A DNA stretch of 64,000 bases from Tubulanus polymorphus (Eukaryota; Nemertea; Palaeonemertea; Tubulaniformes; Tubulanidae): assembly GCF_964204645.1 (NCBI RefSeq), contig NC_134028.1, positions 12,503,001-12,567,000 of the forward strand. The letters run 5' to 3'. Numbering within the stretch: position 1 is the first letter of the stretch; each line of letters begins with the position of its first letter. A model generated the notes under the pieces. The model was not told the origin of the DNA. It did no database searches and saw nothing but the letters and a program-made list of their open reading frames with translations. Positions 21,720-32,859 of this stretch are shown here, piece after piece. The translations under genes and the position numbers were made by a program.

Positions 21720-23140
21720 CCTAAGCTAGATAGATATTTATGGTACCCAGCGTTTTAGTTATCCATGCTCCAATGGATATCCAAAAATGACCTTGAAACT
21801 CACCACAATTATACAACATGTCATGAGCTACAATTTTGCAATTTACAACAAAATATGTCCAGGTGCCAATATAATAAGGAAATACTAAGTAATTCTGCTA
21901 TTCAAAGCCCCCTGGTGACCATACACAACAGCAAATAACCCTGAAACTCATTACAATTGTAGGATACATCATGAACAACAATTGCAATTGAACAAAATAA
22001 GCCTAGGTACCAACAAAGGGAAATACTGAGTAATTTTACTATTCAACGCCCCCTGGAGACCATGTCATGAGCTACAACTTTGCAATTGATTTTGGTTACA
22101 AAATATGCATAGGTACCAACAGAGCTGCCAACCTTGAAAAATCCTTTCATTAAAACTTTTTTTCATGGACAAGACACATTTCTCAGGGACATGGTGCCAG
22201 GGACGTATCATATATAGACTCGCACTTGGACAAAATTTTTCAGAAGAAAAAAATCAGGGACAATTTGATGACACTCAGGAACTCAATCAACAATTGGACA
22301 AACAAATGCATTTCTGAGCTTCTGAACACAACTTTTATTGAAAATTATTACAAGAATTGGCTAAAATAGAATGTTTGTGGTTGGTTTTGAAAATCTAGGG
22401 TCAATAGGACCCCAGGGTAAGAAAAAAAATGTTTTTACCCTCGACCGGGGCCGCCTGGGCCCTCCCGGAAGGTTTATTTCCATCTATTTATCTCCATAAT
22501 ATCCGCTGTGTATAGTATATTACATTATATGTCCAGCACAATGAGTCGGATGCCGCTGATAAAAATTTGTTTACATTAGCTGACCCCGATTCACCGGGGT
22601 GCGCTGGGCTAAATTTAGATCGTTTTCTACACGAGCATAGCTGGTGAATCATCACGTAACAAAATGTCAAGTGTTGCCAAGGCTACCTGGCATCGAGGCG
22701 TGACCTCATTCGTTTGTAGATGGTACATTGGGACAATTATTATATCAGATTGCACACTCGAGAAATCTCCTGGATTTTTCTCGATATATTAAAAATCAGG
22801 ACAATTTAGTACTGTAGTAACATTTACTTAGTGTGCCATGTCTACGGGACAAGTCCCGGCGAAAACGGGACGGTTGGCAGCTCTGTACCAATATAAATAG
22901 ACAAATTGTATATCATTCAATATTTAACTTCCCTGGTGGATAGAACAAAGAATTGGGTGATCCCAATTTCATGTCAGATGTATTTCATGACAGTGCTATG
23001 TATCAAGACTATAAGTTAGACCCTGTTGATATTTTCAGCAAAGAACTTTTCTCCGCCTACGAATGAGTACTGATGACACCAAGATGGCCGCCAATTGCAA
23101 TACGCAATAGTCCGCTGCGACTAAAGTCCGAAGTCGGCTA
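21720..23140 (+). repeat. R1 copy interrupted by a 6-bp-TSD element
   Basis: R1 internal units ('ccttgaaactcaccacaatt', 'acaaaatatgcataggtacc') run to 22119. They resume at 22886 with 'taccaatataaatagacaaa' and continue to 'accaagatggccgccaattg' near 23100. The break is the transposon at 22120-22885. Confidence 0.75.
22120..22885. mobile_element. Non-autonomous DNA transposon with perfect 6-bp TSD
   Basis: The termini CAGAGCTGCCAACC / GGTTGGCAGCTCTG match the element at 1786-2349. The TSD taccaa lies at 22114-22119 and 22886-22891, inside an R1 copy, so the insertion is clear-cut. The right end carries 'gggacaagtcccggcgaaaa', closely resembling the right end of the element at 34935-35907. 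No ORF. Confidence 0.9.
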
Positions 23141-23251
23141 AAACCAATTAAACTTATACTAATTATGTGTGTACAGTGTATGGCGCATTCCCTGCGATAT
23201 CATACGAATAGATAATAGTCAATGCGTGCTTGGAAATTTGTAAACCTGTTA

Positions 23252-23257
23252 TTTATT
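23252..23257 (-). terminator. Poly(A) signal AATAAA of the USP36/42-like gene
   Basis: It is the first good minus-strand AATAAA after the stop at 23923. It would give a 3' UTR of roughly 680 nt (23240-23922) in non-repetitive DNA, directly before the R1 copy begins. Confidence 0.45.
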
Positions 23258-23922
23258 TTTCAAACCCATATATTTATGTATTAAAGTTCAGTGTTTAACA
23301 AAAAATAACATTTTGTACTGGTATGTGGGTTAGTTAACTATTGAATGAGATCATAATAAGTATTTTGATAAAGGATATCCGACTTAAGCATACTCTACTG
23401 CATATATCTGGACTTCAAGACAATGACAATAATTTACACTACCCAACCCAACAATATACACTGTATACAGTTCACAGTTCGAATATCATACACTAAATAA
23501 AAATATTCAACTCCTTGTTTTTATATACATATAAATCACAATTACACCAGACCCCAGTTTTAGATCAAACAAAACCCAGAACCTTTAATCAATAAAAATT
23601 CCATACATGTATATCCTGATAAAAGTTACAACCGATTTAATTCATTATTGTTCATTAGTTTCAATATCAATTCTACATTGTGAATATACAATACCTGTAT
23701 AGCAGCCATCGCTTAATGATTTCTCTATATAAAAAATTGTAAAAATACAGTTTATATACAATTTACCATGAGGAACAAACCGGTGTCATCAAAATATTTC
23801 CTTCTTTGAATGAATTCATAAGTCCATTCTAGACTCAAATCTGAACATATTTCAAACCCGCATCCTGTGAAACAGAGTATTTAAATCACTGCACTTTTTA
23901 CCATCCTAATTCGCTTAATAGT

Positions 23923-24045
23923 TCAATATCGACCATGATTGTCTTGTTGATGCTGAGAGCGACCATTAGCATGTTGTTGATAACTGTAAGATGATATCCG
24001 ATAATTTCCGCCATTACGTGTGTAATCACGATGTGAAGACCATTG
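23923..24045 (-). CDS. USP36/42: USP36/USP42-like deubiquitinase, terminal coding exon
   Basis: The acceptor is ttattgcag (AG at 24047-24046). The exon is phase 0, 40 codons plus TGA. It reads 'QWSSHRDYTRNGGNYRISSY', then 'SYQQHANGRSQHQQDNHGRY'. The Arg/Gln/Asn/Tyr-rich tail is low complexity and not conserved by eye with vertebrate USP36/42, which end soon after their Lys/Arg block. The intron before it is 18.6 kb. Confidence 0.75.
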   Translation of the reverse strand, partial: QWSSHRDYTRNGGNYRISSYSYQQHANGRSQHQQDNHGRY

Positions 24046-24099
24046 CTGCAATAAGAATTCAAATACATATATAGGCCTTTTAATCATCAATTATCAACA

Positions 24100-24820
24100 T
24101 TGCCATCAAAAGGATCCATAGATGTGCAATAAGAACAAGAAAAAAAATATCTGGACTCGATGTCGGTCAGTGTGAGCTTTTCATATACATGCACAGATCA
24201 ATACACCACATAGCAGCGAGTATATGTGACACGCTAGTATATACGTAACAGGGCACGTGTTCTTCCGAAATGAATACCTTTTCCAATGTATGGCCACAGA
24301 AGCTAAAATACCAGGACCGTAAAAAATCGCCGTTTCGTAAGTAGATCGTTTTGAATCCTAGATTTTACCGCTAAAATATTCAGACCTAGACCTATAGTTT
24401 GCTGTTAAGTATTTTCAGGTCACAAGAAATTACAATTAATTACAAATTCTATCAAACAGAAAACACAGCGCTCATCTTCTGCTATAAAAGTGTAAATAAT
24501 TATTCATAAAGTGTATATTATGTCAAATGTGCACGCGCCAGCAAGCAGCGTTACAGAAACACTACATAGTTGTGTATATTGTACAAATGTGTGTGTAACG
24601 GTCTAATCATAGCACTCCGCGCGCACGTGGAGGCCTTATCTGTCAGTGAATGTTCGCTTACACTGCAATGTCAATCAAAACAATCACCGGGTATTAAAAG
24701 GAAACAATACCTATGGCGGATATGTGAAATAGTTATTTTCACACCAGCAATGAGCATTTGGAATTCGCACGTTTACAGCACCTAGTCCAATCAAACGTTT
24801 GCTATTTATGACTTTCCCAT
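24100..24820 (+). repeat. R2 family copy A, left part
   Basis: It shares with copies at 28000-28400, 40440-40940 and 59590-60020 the words 'caagaaattacaattaatta', 'gtggaggcctt', 'gtgaatgttcgcttac' and 'atcaccgggtattaaaa'. It is cut at 24820 by the Penelope-like insertion and resumes at 25954. Confidence 0.8.
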
Positions 24821-24887
24821 GAGGAGAGAATCCCACAATGATAATAAAAAGTCCGAAAATGAAACTTCGAGATAGTAGTTTATTTCA

Positions 24888-24920
24888 ACGTTTCGACTAT
24901 ATCCTAATAGTCATCTTCAG
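24888..24920 (-). ncRNA. Hammerhead ribozyme motif, inverted copy in the left arm
   Basis: The same core lies in reverse complement in the inverted left arm, giving two oppositely oriented motifs about 0.9 kb apart. Confidence 0.6.
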
Positions 24921-25204
24921 GAATAATGAGATACTACAGAAATTATGAGATATATATACAATCCAGAGACAAAGAGACTAATTCAAGTAATCAGAGATGA
25001 TACAAACTAAAGGAAAATTAACGTAGAAACAGTTACACGCTAAAATAGATTAAAGGAAAGCAAACTAAGGGGTGATTATAAACAACAATAGTGAGTATAA
25101 ATATAAATGAAACTTAAAATCAGTAGTAAAAAGAAAGACAAACTAGGGGGCACTTAAATCCGACCTGTTTCTCCTATATATACTTTGTCGCAAACAGGAG
25201 AAAC

Positions 25205-25498
25205 ATAGGAGAAACAGGACGGAATCTTAATCAACGCATAAAAGAGCATAAATTAGATGTAAAAAACTTTAAACCTGAAAGCGGAGTTGCTAGTCATGTT
25301 TTTCAGACTTCACACAATTTTGATTTTGCTAATGCTGAATTAGTTTACCCTTGCAGCGATAAAACTAGAAGACATATTTTGGAATCTGCATTAATTATTG
25401 AAAATTCGAACAACGTTGTAAACCTTAACAATGGTTTTTCACCCCATAATAAACTTATATCAAAATTCCTCTGTAAACTGGTTAAACTCAACACTTGA
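25205..25498 (+). pseudogene. GIY-YIG endonuclease domain of a Penelope-like element (5'-truncated)
   Basis: It reads 'IGETGRNLNQRIKEHKLDVK', then 'SHVFQTSHNFDFANAELVYP', then 'RRHILESALIIE' and a TGA. This is the core of the Penelope C-terminal endonuclease: 'YIGETGR.L..R..EH', the 'H....H.FDF' block and the catalytic Glu in 'R..LES'. The opening GIY half and everything N-terminal are lost at the 5' break. Confidence 0.85.
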
Positions 25499-25813
25499 TT
25501 TCCCCTTTGATTATTTGTTATTTGTTCTCTCATCAATTTCGTCTCTGACTTAACTTGTATTCACCTTTGTTTTAATTTAAGTGCCCCCTAGTTTGTCTTT
25601 CTTTTTACTACTGATTTTAAGTTTCATTTATATTTATACTCACTATTGTTGTTTATAATCACCCCTTAGTTTGCTTTCCTTTAATCTATTTTAGCGTGTA
25701 ACTGTTTCTACGTTAATTTTCCTTTAGTTTGTATCATCTCTGATTACTTGAATTAGTCTCTTTGTCTCTGGATTGTATATATATCTCATAATTTCTGTAG
25801 TATCTCATTATTC

Positions 25814-25845
25814 CTGAAGATGACTATTAGGATATAGTCGAAACG
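25814..25845 (+). ncRNA. Hammerhead ribozyme motif in the Penelope-like right arm
   Basis: CTGAAGA fits CUGANGA. A stem-loop made by 'gactat'/'atagtc' follows, then GAAAC. This is the conserved core order of hammerhead ribozymes known from Penelope-like elements. Stems I and III are short, so activity is uncertain. Confidence 0.65.
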
Positions 25846-25966
25846 TTGAAATAAACTACTATCTCGAAGTTTCATTTTCGGACTTTTTATTATCATTGTG
25901 GGATTCTCTCCTCATCGCGTCAACACGGATATTGTGTTCTACCTATCGTGATGATGACTTTCCCAT

Positions 25967-26811
25967 AATCATTTTAGTAGTGCCGGAATTCGCCGTATAT
26001 CCCAGAAACAGCCAATCACATTCACTTGTAGAGACGACGCCCCCAATCGAGGTCATTATATCAAGGTCATTTTATAGGCAAAAGCTAAGAATTTTCCCGC
26101 CAAAACAGTTTTTCGTAGAATTTTAACTAAGTTGGCCTTGTCATCGACGGAGGTTCGCCATGTCTTCAATGGCATCGATTATACGTCGTTTAGGCCGAGA
26201 ACCAATAAAACATATGCTCACATGAAAAAATGTACAGCGATTTTACATGCATTGTCTCAATGCCAACATGACAAAGGTAAACCAAAAAGCCTAAGACGTC
26301 TCCCCTTGATTGAATCAAAAGTTTTTATGTCAATCTGTCTATTGACACGATCTCCGTAAAGCGCTATACATGTAATAACACTCGACTGCATGATGATTCA
26401 TCATGAATACATGGTAATGGGTTTTCCCGACTGACTCAAATAGACACTGTCCACGTTCATGATGTGACAATTTCATTTATTTCATACACTGTGTACGAAA
26501 TTTAATGGACAATCTATTTTCCTAAATTGAACAATTCCCAAGATTGACTTCCCCCTTTCCCAATAAAAATGCACTTCTATAAAATTCACTGCTTTTCACG
26601 GCCGCCCGGGACCAAACCTGGCAGTTGAATCATTTGCAGTTTCCAAGAAAACTTTAACTAGGCCACACGTGAAATGCGCTTTTCGTATACATGCACAGAT
26701 CAATACACCACATGACAGCGAGTATTTGTTTTACATGTGTGAAGCATGAATATATTCAACAGGGTATGTGTTCTTCTGAAACCAACAATAACTAAATAAC
26801 TAAATTAACAA
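25967..26811 (+). repeat. R2 family copy A, right part, with promoter-like module
   Basis: It continues R2 after the Penelope-like insertion. There is an inverted CCAAT context 'cagccaatcacattc' at 26010, an E2F-like 'ttttcccgccaaaa' at about 26094, and GCCATG before a short ORF at about 26160. Then come the core 'aactaggccaca' at 26655 and 'cagatcaatacaccaca' at 26696. Confidence 0.75.
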
Positions 26812-28860
26812 GGAGCGAAATTCTTAATATGGACTTTCCTAAATTGACATGATAGTGTATGTTTAATCCAGCATCAAAATTTAACATTGGTACCCTCTGA
26901 TTAAGCAGAAGAAATGAAAAGGAGTGAAAACTCTATTGGATAAATGATGGGAGAAAACTGACTTTTTACAAATTGAAAATAAGGACGGAGGAAACACATC
27001 TTTGGTTTGAAGTTTTTGGCAGAATTTCAGAGAATCTGTGCTCATGTAATAAAATAAATTGCCCATGGGCAAAGTGTGGTTTACCTTGAAAGCTAGTGGT
27101 GGTTTGGAATAAGGGCATTGCTTGAAAAATCTTTTTAAAAGTTTCACAAGTTTAAATTGAATTTTATCTTTCTTAAAGAATTATTTTGTAAGACCAAAGA
27201 TATACATTTGTTTACGGTCCACGTCCAAAATTTTGTAGGGTACAGATAGGCGCGGCAGGGAAACTATTTTATATTTAAAAAAAAATATGTTTCACAATAT
27301 GAATAAATATTCAGATAAGGCCATCCCAAAATAATTGTCTGTTTGCTGTAACACCGACTCAACTTTGCAGCAGTCGGTATTTAGTCGGTTTTTTTTTTGC
27401 AAAATTTTTGGGCAAAAAAAAACAAATTTTTCACCTTTGGGCTATTTTACATGGAAACAATATCGCAAAAAAATCATCTACGTTGTGCACGGGAAATTTG
27501 TCTAATAGCGTAGATTTCAAGAATTATTCTTAAATTATAACTTCGTCCAGAGCATCATCTCTGTGTTAAAAATGAAACAGTACATTGAATATGTGCGCGC
27601 TTTTACGTTACCGGCTTTAATATAGTCACTATTAGAATGAAGAGCAGCTTATTTGAACACTGCCAGTTTCCTGGAAAACTTGAACTAGGCCACATGTCAA
27701 GGCATGTTTTCACACGATGCACACTTGAATTCAAACATACGTAGCCCATACGTCGGCAGTGGGTCAGTCGGTTGGCCGTTTTTATCAAAAACAAAATCTA
27801 CTTCAATGAATCCCAGAAAAAAGTTTTCACTCGGTACCTTTGAAGTCGGGTTGGTCGGGTTAAACAGACCATTATTTTGGGATGGCCTAAAATTCATATG
27901 ATGTCACGTATCAGAGGGTGGCTGAATATTGGGTCTTGACAACCTTTTCCAATGTTGGCTGCGGAAGCTAAGATAGCGGTACAAAAGAAATCGGCTATTA
28001 GATGGTTTAAAATCCTGGAATTTACCACTACAATATTCAGACCTCGACAGACCTTATAGTTTGCTGCTTAGTATTTTCAGGTCACAAGAAATTACAATTT
28101 ATTACAAATTCTATCGAACAGAAAACACAGCGCTCATCTTCTGCTACGATTATTCAGCCTATTTTCATGTCAAACGTGCATGCGTTACAGCATCACCCAT
28201 AGTAGTGTACTGTACGAGCTTGTGTGAGTTGTGTGGGACTCCGCGCACACGTGGAGGCCTCGCGTAAGTGAATATTCGCTTACACCTCAATGTCAATCAA
28301 AACAATCACCGGGTATTAAAATGAAACAATACCTGTGTGAAATAATTACATCCTCACCAGCAATGAGCATTTGAAATTCGTACGAATACGGCACCTAGTC
28401 CAATGAAACCCATCCAATCCCATAATAATCCCATATGAATCCCATAATTATTTTAGTAGCGCCGGAATTTCCCGTACATCCCAAAAACAGCCAATCCCAT
28501 CCGGTCGTAGAGACGACGCCCCCCAATCGAGGTCATTGCAATTTTATACGCGAGAGCTCAGAATTTTCCCGCCAAAAACAGTTTTTCGTAGAATTTTAAT
28601 TCAGTTGACCAAGTCATCGACGGAGGTTCCCCATGTCTTCAATCGCATCGATTATATGTCCTTTAAGCCGAGAACCAATGAAACAAATGCTCACACAAAA
28701 AAACGTAACGCGATTTTGCATGAATTCGTATCACATCATATCGCTGACAAAGGTAAACAAAAAAGCCTAAGATGTCCACCATTGATTGAATCAAGAATTT
28801 TTTTGAAAATTTGTCTATTGACAAAATCTCCGTGAAGCACTTTGGCAGATTTCACAATAA
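26812..28860 (+). repeat. R2 family copy B, with its own left end
   Basis: It opens with 'cgaaattcttaatatggact' at 26817, the same start as copy D at 39376, and runs through all R2 landmarks. These are the 'gtaagtgaatattcgcttac' palindrome at 28264, 'tttcccgccaaaa' at 28565, and a short ORF after CCATG at 28633. The Harbinger-like insertion at 27319-27887 interrupts it. Confidence 0.75.
27319..27887. mobile_element. PIF/Harbinger-like MITE (GGCCATCCCAAAATAAT ends), TAA TSD
   Basis: The inverted ends are flanked by TAA at 27316-27318 and 27888-27890. Copy D of R2 carries the same element at the same site (39873-40376). Copy G has the empty site with a single TAA (59515-59517). Its interior holds the 'actaggccaca' core and 'gtcggt' repeats. 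Confidence 0.9.
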
Positions 28861-29553
28861 TGGGTACCAACGAAGTCAAAATTTTTGATGGAGGGATTCT
28901 TTTCTTCAGGGTCAGCAAATAAAAACTTGTTTCATGAATATGTGTCATAAATCTCCTCTAATATTTGAAACTTAACAGGTTTGTACGGATATCAATCAAA
29001 CCAGGTAATATTTTATTTTGAAAAAGTTTTTGACTGCGCTGATCTACTGATCTTCGACGACCGATTAGAAATGGGGCTTTCCACAAAATAACAAATTTCC
29101 CTTCCATTCATCAAAGATACATTTCTTTTCTTAACATCCTAATCTCACAACACAATGCATTAAATTGAGTATAGAATCACTTTAATCTGAAATAAACGAA
29201 AGTTAACAAGCAATATTTGAACGTAACGCACCGCCGTCAAATATCTGTATGTTGAATGATTGGGTACTACAGCGCGCGTGTATCAGCCAGCTATAATGCT
29301 GGTACACTAGATCGATAAACAGTTCACATGCTTGCTTTTAGTGGTGAACTGTGAGGCTCCCTAGGAGAACACTGTCAAGCAAAAGCACGCGTAAACTTTT
29401 CCGAGCGTAACGAATTTTTTGTGAAGTCAAACACTATTACCTTCAACTACATCGATTTACTGATAAGTCATATATTGTTGTGCCATATATTGTTGCGCAA
29501 CGTCATTTGCCCTTTTGATTGACCCTCCAGGAATATGACAGCACGAGCAACAT
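28861..29553. other. No recognised gene
   Basis: Intronic, AT-rich. The minus-strand ORF that begins at 29708 crosses into the TTAA element and is judged accidental. Confidence 0.4.
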
Positions 29554-29557
29554 TTAA

Positions 29558-30323
29558 AGGCCGAGGAGCAGTATAAAAGCCCAATCAATGTCAAAGATGG
29601 CAGTACCCATGAAGCCATAGTGCAGTGGAGAGCACCAACGGTTGAAACTGGAATTCTCCTATTTTCTCTGTCAGTTATCCGATTTGGATCCTCCTTTTTG
29701 TCAGACATATGTATTAATGTGTAATATATTCATTTCTGCAGTCAAAAATGTGTTTTAGGCCCTCCTCTTCGAGAAATAAAGCTTTTTAGTTAGCATTTCC
29801 TTCAAAATTTGAATCTTTGAATGACATAGAGTGAGGAGTTATCCAGTGAATTAGTGTAGCTCAGAGAGCACAGTAACAGTAATATGATACCTATATTCAT
29901 CAGTATACATAAACAAAACATAGCCTCATTCATAGTACAAAAATTTGGCAACATCAAAACTTTTTTTATGGTCAATGGATCAGTCTGAAATTTCGTACAC
30001 TTGCTAAGCTATCTACCATCAAAATTGGATAAAAATTAATGATTTTCAAAACATTTGAGGTGTCTCTAAAATCGTTAATCTTGGCCCTATCTCTACAAAA
30101 ATTCATCACTAGCATCATATTTTTATTCCCACTATGACTAGATTAGTTGAAATTAGTTTAGAACTTGATATGAAAACTTTTATAAAACTGTGTGTGACCA
30201 GCAGTTAATGTTGTGAGCCATCGTCGCTCACTCTAAACATTATAAACAAGATACTGTAGTAAGTGGGACGGCCGATCTCAAGTGTTTGCCACCCGGTTAA
30301 CTAGCATCCATACTCCTCGGCCT
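29558..30323. mobile_element. Kolobok-like element with TTAA TSD (AGGCCGAGGAG ends)
   Basis: The ends AGGCCGAGGAG / CTCCTCGGCCT are inverted and flanked by TTAA at 29554-29557 and 30324-30327. No transposase was seen. TTAA targets occur in piggyBac and Kolobok; the AG start fits Kolobok better than the CCC start of piggyBac. Confidence 0.75.
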
Positions 30324-30839
30324 TTAAACAACAGTTACAGATACGTTGCCGGAAAATTTGATTTTTATGACCAAAGTCAAATTATGATTACGTTCGATTG
30401 GCTTTATACACACTGGATCTATCTTGCGATATTTTACAATTATGCAGGTTTTGATTGATTTTTATGGTAAATTGATAAATAATGACATCTTTCCTTCCAT
30501 CATTCGTGTTTCGTAAGTGATTATCAGGTAAGGGGAACTAAATTACGTGTGGAGTACCTGATCAGGAGGAAATTAAACAGTGTATTGAACGTAACAGCGT
30601 AACCATTCAGGAGCCTCATTGATTGACTGAGCACTGGCTGACTGCCAGGAATATCACATGTTGCACACACAGCACAGTGTATACGAATCTAGGATACTGG
30701 CGCTTCAAGTCACTGGTTTTATATGAGCGCCGGCCGCAGTTTGTTAACGAACGTAATACTTTTTTGTTGACTTTTTGTTACGTTCATATACGAGCAGTCC
30801 AAAGTTTGCAAGTAGATATTGGTACCAACAACCGTAAAA

Positions 30840-31620
30840 TTTGCCATGTACATGTTGTATTCAAACACAACTGCATGACAATTCATCATGCATATACCTG
30901 GTAGTGGGTTTTCCCCTGTGACTCAAAATAGACACTTAGTCTCAACATTTATGGTGTGACAATTCCATTCATTTCATACAGTGTGTACGAAGTTTGTTAG
31001 ACACTTTCTTTTTTGCAAATTGAAAAATTTCCAAGATTCACTTCCCCCTTTCACAATTTCTGCCCTTCTATAAAATGCACTGCTTTCACGGCCTGCTGCG
31101 ATGAACCCTGGCAGTTAGTTGAATCATATGCAAACGAGAGGCGCTCTTTTCATATACAAACACAGATCAATACACCACATAGCAGTGAGTGTATGTACCG
31201 CGGATGTGTGTGAAGCATGAATATACAAAATAGGGCATGTGTTCTTCCGAAACGAAATGTAGTTTAACAACAAATAAATAACTAAATTAATAAATAAGCA
31301 ATGGATTCAATAGGGTTAGAAGTTCAATAGGGTTAGAGATTTAATTACTGCATTGAATGTTTTGAAAGTTCCGAAGAAAAATTAAGGTTCGTTCAGAAGT
31401 TATTTTGCACCAAAGGAAGAAATTTTCATATGCAATAGCAAAATGGACTTCACTGAAGCGAAAGTCCATAATTAATAAGCAATGGATTCCGATAAAATTC
31501 AGTACTGTTAGAGATTTAATCACTACATTGAATGTTTTGAAAGTTCCAAAAGAGAAACTAAGCCTTGTTTGGAAGCTATTTTGCACCAAAGGAAGTAAGT
31601 TTCATATGAGATTCTGAAAA
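30840..31620 (+). repeat. R2 right-part copy C with an internal tandem duplication
   Basis: It runs from 'gcatgacaattcatcatgca' to 'gcgaaagtccataatta' at 31459. The last block (about 31300-31465, 'tgaatgttttgaaagttcc') is repeated at 31470-31615. The right terminus GAAAGTCCATA mirrors the R2 left start TATGGACTTTC. Confidence 0.75.
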
Positions 31621-31729
31621 TAAACTGTCGCATTTCATCATCATCATTATTTTGTTCATTTCAAATTATTGAAAGACTAGAATGTCGCTGAAACGCCTGA
31701 GTGTATGTCGACCTATTTATGAAGGCAAG

Positions 31730-32660
31730 AAATGAAAAATACAAAACGGCTTCTGGCGACCTTGACCTTCTACCTATACAAGAAATCTAATCAGTCACTC
31801 ACGGTCTCTAGGGTAACCCGTCCATAAAATTTCACTAAGTTATCTTATACCGTTTATTAATTTAGAGCCTGGAAATGGAAAATACAAAACAGCTCCCAGT
31901 GACCTTTACCTTTAACCCATTAGCACTCAGGAATTGCAGTATGCAGTGTCAATAAATCTTCAGAAAATTCAAGGTAAAATCAAAGTTCGGTCACGATACC
32001 CAATAGCTCATTTGCTATTTATTTCCATGCATTACAAGTTAGTGTTATTTTGTAGTAAATAGTCAAGGCTTTCATATGATGAAAGATTTGATGAAGTGGG
32101 CCACCAAAATCGTGTCCTTTTGGCCCCCTGAAATTCATCCAAACTTACTTGGATCTGAAGTGACCGCTCAGATGTGTCATGTTCAAACTGGTGTGTAGTT
32201 TATCATAAGCTATTGGGTTCGAATCCCACTATACCAGTTTTTGCGCAGCATACAAAAAAGGTGCCAGGGCGGATTCGGGCGGCTTGAGGAGAAATAGGCA
32301 GGGCGGATACGGGCGGCTTGAGTGCTAATGGGTTAACCTACAGAACCCGAAAAGTAATCACTTACTCAAGGTCTCTAGGATAACCCATCCAAAAAATGTC
32401 ACCAATTTATCTTAAACCGTCTGTGAGATAGAGCCCGGAATTGAAAAATAACAGCTTCTAGATACCTTGTCCTTTGACCAACAGGACCTGAAATCTAATC
32501 AGTTACCCACGGTCCCTAGGATAACCCATCCATAGAATTTCAGTTATCTTAAACCATTTATGAGTTAGAGCCCGGAAATGAAATTTACAAAATGGCTTCC
32601 CGTAACCTTGAGCTAAGACCTACAGGGCCCAAAATCTAATCAGTTACTAACCTCATATAG
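31730..32660 (+). repeat. Tandem array of about 150-bp units, interrupted by a MITE
   Basis: Units share 'gtctctaggataacccatcc', 'gagcccggaaatgaaa' and 'aatctaatcagt'. At least four imperfect units are visible. The TTAA element at 31916-32332 splits one unit. Confidence 0.75.
31916..32332 (-). mobile_element. piggyBac-like MITE with TTAA TSD (CCCATTAGCACTCA ends)
   Basis: The inverted ends CCCATTAGCACTCA / TGAGTGCTAATGGG are flanked by TTAA at 31912-31915 and 32333-32336. It holds a B-box-like GGGTTCGAATCCCAC at 32217 and two 'gggcggcttga' words. It is the reverse-oriented sister of 57149-57605. The CCC...GGG ends plus TTAA are piggyBac hallmarks. Confidence 0.85.
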
Positions 32661-32859
32661 TACAATACAACTGTTGAATTTGAAGATAAAGGACCAATGG
32701 TCCAGTGGCTCGCCAAACTGGTGTGAAGTAAAAATCTATCACGTAGGCTACCGGTATGCAAAAAAATCATTTCATTGAAAATAAAAAAAGAAAAAAAATA
32801 TATATAAAAAAGGACTCAATTTTGATCAGTGTGAACTTATAATGATAACTGACTTTTAA

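Larger units (their letters stand above)
24821..25953 (+). mobile_element. Penelope-like element, truncated, with inverted 5' copy and 13-bp TSD
   Basis: It is flanked by the direct repeat ATGACTTTCCCAT (24808-24820 and 25954-25966), inserted in an R2 copy. The left arm (24819-25160) is the reverse complement of the right arm (about 25565-25915). Between them lies the 3' end of the endonuclease ORF. An inverted partial copy at the 5' side is a typical Penelope arrangement. The reverse transcriptase domain is absent. Confidence 0.85.

Noticed and set aside
29457-29708. Minus-strand ORF starting MSDKKEDPNR with a hydrophobic segment
   Set aside because: It crosses the left border of the TTAA element at 29558, so it is a chance fusion of element and flank.
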